A stretch of DNA of 64,000 nucleotides from an uncultured Phycisphaerales bacterium. Its GTDB lineage: Bacteria > Planctomycetota > Phycisphaerae > Sedimentisphaerales > Anaerobacaceae. Location of the stretch: the NCBI GenBank assembly GCA_903857265.1, contig CAIODZ010000038.1:1-64000 (forward strand), given 5' to 3'. Positions within the stretch are counted from its first letter, which is position 1. Each line of letters opens with the position of its first letter. The notes under the pieces are model-generated. The model was given only the letters and a program-made list of their open reading frames with translations, was not told where the DNA came from and ran no database searches. This document shows positions 56,864 to 64,000 of the stretch, piece after piece. Position numbers and translations under genes: made by a program.

Positions 56864-59142
56864 TTAAGAAAATACAATCAAAATACGTTTTTGCGATAAT
56901 GTTTTTGGTGTGTCTGTCGGCTTCTTTTTGCAGCGCGGTAACAAGCAAGGTTACCCGTCATAACAGCAGCCGGGAATTTCAAAAAGGTGAGGCGAACGAC
57001 GTTGTAATCGGCTCCCGCGGGACGATACAATTAGGCAGGCGTGCCGAAATCCTTGTAAAGCAGTTCGATGACGTCTGGTCAATCAACAGTATCGTTTCAA
57101 TCGGAGATATCGTGTATGTAGGGACAAGCCCTGACGGCGGTGTTTACTCATTCGGTTCGGGCGGATTGAAAAAGATTTACGCGGCGAAATTGACAAAGAA
57201 GGAGCGTACCAAAGACGGTAATGACCGTGAAGTCAATGAGCCGAATGACCCGAATGCGGTCAAGCAGGACAAGCATTTTGCCAATGAGCATATTTTCGCG
57301 ATGGCGGCGGATGCTTCGGGTCATCTTTTGGTTGGCATAAGCGGGCAGAGATGCGCATTATGCCGGCTGGAAGGCGGCGAGTTGAAGACGATTTTTGAGC
57401 CGAACGATGCGAATTACATATTCGCAATATCGGCGGACAAGGGCGGGGACATTTATCTTGGAACGGGGCCGAAGGGCAGGATTTATCGTATCGATTCTTC
57501 GGGAAAGCGCGGCGAGGTGCTGTATGACAGTCCCGACAAGAACATACTTTCGCTTGCGCAGGGGCCTGACGGTTTTATTTACGCCGGCAGCGACAGCCGA
57601 GGGCTTATTTACAGGATAAATACGAAGACGAAAGATGCCGCGATTTTGTATGACAGCGAACAGCAGGAGATAACGGCTTTGGTGTTCATTGGCGAGGAAC
57701 TGTACGCGGCGGCTACTTCAGCCAACGCGGTCGGGGCCGAGGCGAAATTTGCCGCTCAGCAGCCACAGGCGGGTCGTCCTGAAGTGAAGGAAGAGGAAGG
57801 GGAAGGAGATTCTGGCGAGGAGAGTGACGGCGGTTCGAATACGCTCATCGCAGGCGGGACAAAACTTCAGATTGCCAACACAAAGGAGCCGGCGGGCGAA
57901 CAGCAGGCGGAGCATAAAATGGCTGTCGCGATACCGCCGATGCCCGCACAGACAAGTTATATTTACAAGGTTACAAAGGACGGCTTTGTTACGGATATAT
58001 TCAATGAGTCAGCGGTATTTTTCTGCCTGGCGGCACAGGGTAAGGAGCTTCTGGTTGGAACGGGCAACAACGCCCAGCTTTTTGCTGTGGAGCCGAATTC
58101 AGAGGAAGAGGCGGTTGTTTTTGAAGACAAGCAGGTGTCGCAGATTACAGCGGTCATTACTGTCGGCGATAACGCGTATGTAGGAATGGCAAACCCTGCC
58201 CGGCTGGTGAAGCTGGGAAAGGTTTTTGCGAGTGAGGGTATATATACGTCGGAACTTGTTGACGCGGGACAGCCGGCGAAGTGGGGCAAACTTCAGATTG
58301 AAGCCGACGTGCCGCAGGGGTGCAAAGTGCTGATGGCCTGCCGCAGTGGCAATGTGAAAGACGTCAATGACAAGAGTTTTTCAAAGTGGACGGAGCCGAA
58401 GGAAGTTACCGGCCCTGTGCAGCTGGATTGCCCCGTGAACAGGTTCGCTCAGTATAAACTCGTGTTGCGAGACAGCGACGGCAAGGTCAGCCCGGTTGTG
58501 CGCGAGGTTGCGGTGGCATCAGCGGTTCCTAATTTGGCGCCGAGGGTTGAATCGGTGAATGTTACGCGGATGGAAGGGCCGGGCAAAAACGGCGAATTCA
58601 AAATCAGTTACGACGCCAAAGACGATAACGGCGACAAGCTGATTTACAAGATAGATTTCAGAAGGGTCGGCAGAACCGGGTGGATTGAGATGAAGGATGC
58701 AGTCGAGGCCGGCAGCTTTGAGTGGGACAGCAAAACGGTCGAGGACGGCAGATACGAAATCAGGGTTACGGCAAGCGATGAGAGGAGCAATACGCCTGAG
58801 ACAAAACTGACGGGCAGCAGGGTGAGCGACGCGGTTGTGGTTGATAATACCGGGCCGGTTGTAGTGAAATACAAGCTCGAAAAAGCAGGCAAGAAAATAA
58901 CGATGAAGTTTACGGTCAATGACGAGCTAAGCGCGATAGGCAAAGTCGAATACACGGTTGATAGCGATGCCAACTGGATTGGGATTGTGCCGGATGACCT
59001 TATTTATGATACTACAAGCGAGGACTTTACGATTCTGGTGGAGAAACTGTCCGCGGGTCAGCACATAATTTCGCTGAAACTGGCCGACGCGGTCGGCAAT
59101 ACGACTTACAAGACCTATGAGATAAATATAGAAGACAAATAA
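56860..59142 (+). CDS. Beta-propeller-like secreted protein
   Basis: Repeated GDIYLGTGPKGRIYRID / GFIYAGSDSRGLIYRIN blades; GTGA overlap with upstream gene. Confidence 0.8.
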   Translation: MIKKIQSKYVFAIMFLVCLSASFCSAVTSKVTRHNSSREFQKGEANDVVIGSRGTIQLGRRAEILVKQFDDVWSINSIVSIGDIVYVGTSPDGGVYSFGSGGLKKIYAAKLTKKERTKDGNDREVNEPNDPNAVKQDKHFANEHIFAMAADASGHLLVGISGQRCALCRLEGGELKTIFEPNDANYIFAISADKGGDIYLGTGPKGRIYRIDSSGKRGEVLYDSPDKNILSLAQGPDGFIYAGSDSRGLIYRINTKTKDAAILYDSEQQEITALVFIGEELYAAATSANAVGAEAKFAAQQPQAGRPEVKEEEGEGDSGEESDGGSNTLIAGGTKLQIANTKEPAGEQQAEHKMAVAIPPMPAQTSYIYKVTKDGFVTDIFNESAVFFCLAAQGKELLVGTGNNAQLFAVEPNSEEEAVVFEDKQVSQITAVITVGDNAYVGMANPARLVKLGKVFASEGIYTSELVDAGQPAKWGKLQIEADVPQGCKVLMACRSGNVKDVNDKSFSKWTEPKEVTGPVQLDCPVNRFAQYKLVLRDSDGKVSPVVREVAVASAVPNLAPRVESVNVTRMEGPGKNGEFKISYDAKDDNGDKLIYKIDFRRVGRTGWIEMKDAVEAGSFEWDSKTVEDGRYEIRVTASDERSNTPETKLTGSRVSDAVVVDNTGPVVVKYKLEKAGKKITMKFTVNDELSAIGKVEYTVDSDANWIGIVPDDLIYDTTSEDFTILVEKLSAGQHIISLKLADAVGNTTYKTYEINIEDK

Positions 59143-59147
59143 ATTAG

Positions 59148-59170
59148 GTAGGGCGGGGCTTGCCCCGCCG
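59148..59170 (+). repeat. GC-rich palindrome (GTAGGGCGGGGC-TT-GCCCCGCC)
   Basis: Perfect 8-bp stem ending about 10 nt before the GTG of the next gene. Confidence 0.75.
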
Positions 59171-59178
59171 ATTTTCCC

Positions 59179-60033
59179 GTGAGACACATAGAGTATAAAA
59201 AGATTGTTGAAGAAGTTAAAACGCTTTGTATTAAGGCGGCATACGAGCTTCCACCGGATGTATTAGCCGCATTGCAAAAGGCAGCCCAAAGCGAATCGAA
59301 TCCTTTAGCGGCGAAAATACTTCAGCAGCTTGTTGAAAACGCGCGATTGTCTATGGGGGAGCGGATACCGCTTTGCCAGGATACTGGGCTTGCTATTGTG
59401 TTCATTGAGCAAGGGGCAGAAGTTGTTATCGAATGTCCCTCTGGCAAGACGGCTGTCGATGCGATTAACGCCGGTGTTATACAGGGATACGAAAAAGGAT
59501 TCCTGCGTAAAAGCGTCGTCAGTGAGCCGATGCAGCACCGCAAAAACACGGGCAACAACTGCCCGGCGGTCATTCACTGGTCGATTGTGCCCGGTGATAA
59601 GCTCAAAATAACTTTTATGGCCAAAGGCGGCGGATGCGAAAATAAAAGTGCATTTAGAATGTTCAAACCCACAGCGATAGCGCAGGAGATTATTGACTGG
59701 GTGGTTGAAGTTGTTAAAAACGCTGGCGCGGACGCCTGCCCGCCTTTTGTCGTAGGTGTCGGTATCGGCGGCAATTTCGAGGTTAGCTGCCTGTTGAGTA
59801 AAAAGGCGCTTGTCCGCAGTATCGATAAACCGAATGCCGATGTGTTTTATGCCGGCTTAGAGAAAGATTTGCTTACCAGAATCAATCGATTGAATGTCGG
59901 GCCGCAGGGGCTTGGCGGGGATACGACTGCTTTGGCTGTATTGATTGAGACCGCACCGTGTCATATCGCATCCCTTCCCGTCGCTGTGAATATTGAGTGC
60001 CACAGCCACCGGCATTATGCCACAGAGATTTAA
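59179..60033 (+). CDS. Class I fumarate hydratase, alpha subunit/N-terminal domain
   Basis: IPLCQDTGLAIVFIEQG...GGGCENKSAFRMFKPTA...PPFVVGVGIGGNFEVSCLLSKKAL. Confidence 0.93.
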   Translation: MRHIEYKKIVEEVKTLCIKAAYELPPDVLAALQKAAQSESNPLAAKILQQLVENARLSMGERIPLCQDTGLAIVFIEQGAEVVIECPSGKTAVDAINAGVIQGYEKGFLRKSVVSEPMQHRKNTGNNCPAVIHWSIVPGDKLKITFMAKGGGCENKSAFRMFKPTAIAQEIIDWVVEVVKNAGADACPPFVVGVGIGGNFEVSCLLSKKALVRSIDKPNADVFYAGLEKDLLTRINRLNVGPQGLGGDTTALAVLIETAPCHIASLPVAVNIECHSHRHYATEI

Positions 60034-60084
60034 TTTAGCCACATATGGCACGGAGAAAATAAAAGTTAAATTGAAACAAATATT

Positions 60085-60942
60085 ATGTCCCAAGATGATT
60101 CCAAAGAAAAAAAGAAACAAGATGGAATTAGTGAACATCCTAAAGTGTCTGCCTTCAACGTAATTCCACGCAATACCCCCGAAGTAATCGATTATCATTT
60201 AACAAGTTCTGATGGTGGTAAGCATTGGGAAAAACATCGGGGCTTACTTAGTGCAATAATTTGTGGCACCAAACCAGAAGATTCAGACCCTGCCATTCAT
60301 GCCATAATTGACCCAATTATCAAAAAAGTTGTATCAGAAAATGACAACCAATTATCTCAGAAACTACATGATTGCGCCCATAAATTACATGGAGTGAAAT
60401 ATCATCTTGAGACAATCCAGAAAGAGGTAGCAAAACGAGTCGAGGAATTCCAAAAGGATTATTCGGCGGGATCAGGAGTTTCAACTGAAATAAAAAATCC
60501 CAGACTCGTGTATGAAACCGAAGCATTTCTATACCAAGTAAAAAGTAGTTTAGACCTCCTTGGTCAAGCTCTTGGCTCCAGAATTCCTCCGCTTGTATCA
60601 ATGACAACTTTCAAGAAAAAAGGTAAGACGGGACATGCAGGAGGTGCTGTCATAACTGCTCTATCACGCAATTTTCCTGAATTAGCTGAACTTTTTGAAA
60701 AACACAGATTTCAATGGATTCAAAAGCTTGTTGATATGCGTGATACGGTAGCCCACTATAGCCAATTAAGAGGGTTCCATTGTTTTATTGAGGAGCCTTT
60801 TTTGGGCAAGGGACAAATAACTATTCATTTTCCATCTATGCCGACAGGAGAAAGGGTAGATACCTATTGCGAGGAAACATATAAAAATCTTTTAGACCTT
60901 TATAGTACAGTGCTTAACATGATGCCTGATCGCAAAAAATGA
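60085..60942 (+). CDS. Hypothetical protein with HEPN-like R-x4-H motif
   Basis: WIQKLVDMRDTVAHYSQLRGF in a helical context. Confidence 0.65.
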   Translation: MSQDDSKEKKKQDGISEHPKVSAFNVIPRNTPEVIDYHLTSSDGGKHWEKHRGLLSAIICGTKPEDSDPAIHAIIDPIIKKVVSENDNQLSQKLHDCAHKLHGVKYHLETIQKEVAKRVEEFQKDYSAGSGVSTEIKNPRLVYETEAFLYQVKSSLDLLGQALGSRIPPLVSMTTFKKKGKTGHAGGAVITALSRNFPELAELFEKHRFQWIQKLVDMRDTVAHYSQLRGFHCFIEEPFLGKGQITIHFPSMPTGERVDTYCEETYKNLLDLYSTVLNMMPDRKK

Positions 60943-61022
60943 CGCGTTGTTTTTAAAGTTTGCCGTCGGGATACCCCCCCCAGCCTACAAATGTATAATC
61001 GTTGTTAGGCACAGGAGCTTGC

Positions 61023-61568
61023 ATGCATTTTCGAGAGATTGACCATAGAATGGAGCCGCTGCACGATGTCATTGTCGGCATTAACGCCGGACTCGCGGCA
61101 ATTCATAAACGGTTGGACACTGAAGAGTGGTTCGACGGAATCTGGGCGCGTGAGTACGCAGAACCATTATTAGGCCTCGGCTTTGTCGCTGCCCAAACCT
61201 ACGCGGTTGGGACAGTATCAGACCTAAATAGCATCAGGATAAGTCGCGGCAAGTCAAAGGCAGAGAATCTAAAGAATTATAAGTGCTATACACAGGACAC
61301 CTTCATCAAGGGAGACGTGACACGCCTCCAGCTAATAAACGCAGCTGCGAACTATTTCAAGCATCACGATGAGTGGGGGGCACGATGGCCTATGGAGAAG
61401 CCAGATGGTTACACCACAGAAACACTGGGCAAAGTTGGTATTACTGAGAAGACAGAGTTTCCGTGCATAGATGCTGTCGAACTACTTTGCGGCACGAGTT
61501 GGGAGTTGAACGTATTACCTAAGATATTGAAAGAGTGGCGAGTGCATTTATTCAGCACGCTGCTTTGA
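61023..61568 (+). CDS. Hypothetical protein (LINAAANYFKHHDEW motif)
   Basis: AGGAG upstream of ATG; AAANYFKHHDEW motif. Confidence 0.6.
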   Translation: MHFREIDHRMEPLHDVIVGINAGLAAIHKRLDTEEWFDGIWAREYAEPLLGLGFVAAQTYAVGTVSDLNSIRISRGKSKAENLKNYKCYTQDTFIKGDVTRLQLINAAANYFKHHDEWGARWPMEKPDGYTTETLGKVGITEKTEFPCIDAVELLCGTSWELNVLPKILKEWRVHLFSTLL

Positions 61569-61768
61569 GCTCTGCGCCTAAAACCGTACAGGATGCATAA
61601 GTATATACGCGTATACTTATATACTCTCGCTCTCCGGTATAATCAGCGTCTAAAAAATGTCAATATGGGCAACTTGCCCTTCGACCTACACACACAAAAA
61701 GGTGGGGCAACAAGGGTCAAGTAGGGGCAACTAAAAACTTTCTTATGTTAGTATTAGCATCTCTTGTG

Positions 61769-62641
61769 CTAACAGCACAAATTGGTAATTGCTACGAATT
61801 GCTCAGGAGTGAGGTTATCTGGTCTGATTTCCGGGTCGATACCAAGCTGATTTAAAATCTCAGGCCAGTTCTTAATTTCTCCCAGTTGGTCGGCTGTAAG
61901 TTTGCAGCAGCTTTTGAGCATTTTGCGGCGGTGCTGTAAAAGTGCGCCGGCGACACGACTGAGCATTTCGACGCTTTTTACCGCTTTTATTTTTTCGGGG
62001 TCGCGGACGTAGGATATAAAAGCCGAATTGACCTGCGGCTGGGGCCAGAAGACAGTTGGTTTCAATGTCCTGATGTGTCTGACCTCACCTGTCGCGGCCA
62101 TTAGTATGCTGAGGATTCCGTAATCTTTTACGCCAGATTGCGAGGTCATCCGATCTGCGACTTCTTTCTGGATGGTAACGAACATTGCATCTGCGATAAT
62201 CGGGCCTGTAACAAGATTTATAATCAGGGGAGTCGCGGCGATGTAAGGCAAATTGGCGACAAGAAGTAGACGCCCATTGTGAATCGCACGGGCGCGATTC
62301 AGGGCGTCGATTACGACGGGTTCGATTTCGAATTTATTTTTCAGAGCGTCGGCTGCGATTATTCCAACGTTTGGTTTGTCGGCTAACTGTCCTTTAGCGA
62401 TATTGGCGAGGACGGCATCGATTTCGACCGAGACGCAGTAGCCCGCCTTTTCAGCGATGCCGGAAGTGAGCGAGCCGGTGCCTGACCCGACTTCGAGGAC
62501 AACGTCATTATTCTGAATGTTTGCGGTATCGATGAGCAGTCGCATCAGGTTGAGGTCGATGAGGAAGTTCTGGCCGAATCGCTTATTGGGTCTTACTCCC
62601 GCGGAATCGAGCAACTCACGAATTTGCTGTTTTGTTTGCAT
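61769..62641 (-). CDS. rsmA: 16S rRNA dimethyladenosine transferase
   Basis: RFGQNFLIDLNLMRLLIDTA, VLEVGSGTGSLTSGIAEKAG, LVANLPYIAATPLI. Confidence 0.95.
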   Translation of the reverse strand: MQTKQQIRELLDSAGVRPNKRFGQNFLIDLNLMRLLIDTANIQNNDVVLEVGSGTGSLTSGIAEKAGYCVSVEIDAVLANIAKGQLADKPNVGIIAADALKNKFEIEPVVIDALNRARAIHNGRLLLVANLPYIAATPLIINLVTGPIIADAMFVTIQKEVADRMTSQSGVKDYGILSILMAATGEVRHIRTLKPTVFWPQPQVNSAFISYVRDPEKIKAVKSVEMLSRVAGALLQHRRKMLKSCCKLTADQLGEIKNWPEILNQLGIDPEIRPDNLTPEQFVAITNLCC

Positions 62642-62649
62642 AGCAAACT

Positions 62650-62684
62650 GAATTTAGAAGTTAGAATTTAGAAGTTAGAAATTA
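62650..62684 (+). repeat. GAATTTAGAAGTTAGAA repeat, left flank of S23 ORF
   Basis: gaatttagaagttagaatttagaagttagaaatta. Confidence 0.85.
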
Positions 62685-63068
62685 ATCGACGTTTATTGCT
62701 ATACGGGACTTTTTTACGATAGTGGTCAGGATTGCGACTATCTCATTGGCTTCACCAAGCAGGTTGTCTATTTTTTCAGGCGGGATGATTTTAGTTTCTT
62801 TCAGGAGGCGCAGCCAGTAATGCGTTTCACGGGCTTCTTTAAGCGAAATGTTACACTTTGATACAAAGTCAGCCCTGCTCTGTCCGGCTCGTGCCTCTTC
62901 AAGATTCGCACCTATTGACGTGCCCGACCTCAATATCTGTCTTCCCAAAACCTCAGAAGCATACTTTTGTTTAGCAAGATATTGATAAAGCTTAACTGTT
63001 CTGCATGCAAATGAAAACGTTCTGTTATTGATATCTCGTTTCCCTGGCTCTTCCTTTCCTTTGCTCAT
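62682..63068 (-). CDS. Four-helix-bundle protein (S23/IVP family)
   Basis: RTVKLYQYLAKQKYASEVLGRQILRSGTSIGANLEEARAGQSRADFVSKCNISLKEARETHYWLRLL. Confidence 0.93.
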   Translation of the reverse strand: MSKGKEEPGKRDINNRTFSFACRTVKLYQYLAKQKYASEVLGRQILRSGTSIGANLEEARAGQSRADFVSKCNISLKEARETHYWLRLLKETKIIPPEKIDNLLGEANEIVAILTTIVKKSRIAINVD

Positions 63069-63082
63069 TTTGGCCTCCTTTG

Positions 63083-63125
63083 CCTAATTCTAAATTCTCA
63101 TTTCTCACTTCTAACTTCTGATTTC
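63083..63125 (-). repeat. GAATTTAGAAGTTAGAA-family repeat in inverted orientation, right flank of S23 ORF
   Basis: Reverse complement aaatcagaagttagaagtgagaaatgagaatttagaattag. Confidence 0.85.
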
Positions 63126-64000
63126 TTTTTTGTCTGCACCATCTGAACGGCGACCTTTATGGCTTCCATCATACTGGAGGGGTCGGCGATATTTTTGCCT
63201 GCGATGTCGAAGGCAGTGCCGTGAGCTGGAGAGGTGCGGATAATAGGCAGGCCTATTGTGACATTGACCGCCTTATCGAAGGCGAGCAGTTTGACCGGTA
63301 TCATACCTTGGTCGTGATACATCGCGACGACGCCGTCGAATTCGCCCTGGACGGCGCGCAGGAAAAGCGTATCCGCCGGAATTGGCCCGAAGCAATCGAT
63401 GCCCTGGCCCTGCGCCATCAGGATTGCGGGGGAAATGATGCGTTGTTCCTCGTCGCCGAACTGGCCGTTTTCGCCAGCGTGAGGGTTAAGGGCTGCGACG
63501 CCGATTTTGGGGTTTTCGATATCGAAGTATTCCTTAAGTGCGGTATTGAGCAGGTCAATCGGTTCGAATACTCTGCCTATTGTGAATTTATGACGCACTT
63601 CGAATAACGCCTCGTGAATCGTCGCCAGCGCAAGTTTCAGCGGGCCTGCTACAAACATCATTGCCTTTCGGGGCGATTTGCAGAGCTTGGCGAACATCTC
63701 GGTATGTCCGGGCCAGTGCGAGCCGGCTAATTTCCAGCTTGTTTTGTTTATCGGCGCTGTTACCACAGCATCAATGATGTCCCTTTGTGCGGCGTCAATC
63801 GCGTCGGTGCAGAATTTCAACGAGGCAGCGCCGGCTATATCGGTCGGTTCTCTTATCCAGGGGGGCACTGAAAATTCGTCATAGTCGGCAACCACAACTT
63901 TATGCGGATAGTCCCTGCTTATTTTCTCGTGCTGATGCCTGCCCCAGAACGGCTCGATTTCCGCCTTGTCCGCGGCGTAGCGCAACTGCTCATCCATCCC
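63098..64000 (-). CDS. pdxA: 4-hydroxythreonine-4-phosphate dehydrogenase, N-terminus probably cut by window edge
   Basis: TAPINKTSWKLAGSHWPGHTEMFAKL, ALNPHAGENGQFGDEE, GPIPADTLF, MYHDQGMIPVKLLAF, TSPAHGTAFDIAGK. Confidence 0.95.
   Translation of the reverse strand, partial: GMDEQLRYAADKAEIEPFWGRHQHEKISRDYPHKVVVADYDEFSVPPWIREPTDIAGAASLKFCTDAIDAAQRDIIDAVVTAPINKTSWKLAGSHWPGHTEMFAKLCKSPRKAMMFVAGPLKLALATIHEALFEVRHKFTIGRVFEPIDLLNTALKEYFDIENPKIGVAALNPHAGENGQFGDEEQRIISPAILMAQGQGIDCFGPIPADTLFLRAVQGEFDGVVAMYHDQGMIPVKLLAFDKAVNVTIGLPIIRTSPAHGTAFDIAGKNIADPSSMMEAIKVAVQMVQTKKKSEVRSEK

Noticed and set aside
1-64000. tRNA genes, tmRNA, 4.5S RNA and rRNA
   Set aside because: Looked for T-arm GGTTCGAATC-type and other signatures; none supported by eye (a tRNAscan/Infernal run would be decisive)

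Overview
The 64 kb window looks like a Planctomycetes/Phycisphaerae-type bacterial chromosome (PEP-CTERM sorting tail, H-X9-DG pseudopilins, GLUG/dockerin-like and LamG surface proteins, GH130). Most of it is housekeeping: uvrB (partial), argH-thiL-tsaE, rpsO-pnp, dnaA, deoC, uvrA, mtnA, ilvB-ilvN-...-ilvC, rnpB, nadB, pcm, recG, rluD-type synthase, fumarase alpha, ksgA, pdxA (partial). Two features missing from the ORF track were found by eye: RNase P RNA (rnpB, minus strand, about 44.18-44.55 kb) and a 47-aa L34-like rpmH at 42008-42151. Main second-look items: (1) a ~2.5 kb AT-richer island at the 3' end of pnp, bounded by a diverged second copy of the pnp 3' end, carrying three orphan genes with repeated hairpin/promoter modules; (2) several orphan genes at separate loci with HEPN-like R-x4-6-H motifs; (3) a double palindrome inserted in frame inside mtnA; (4) several families of short-period degenerate repeats next to stop codons, including an inverted pair around a four-helix-bundle (S23) ORF between ksgA and pdxA; (5) a DegT-family protein apparently lacking the PLP-lysine segment; (6) a KARI with altered phosphate-binding loop; (7) a perfect inverted repeat between -35 and -10 of the ilvB promoter. 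No searches could be run. Family calls rest on recognition of motifs in the supplied translations.
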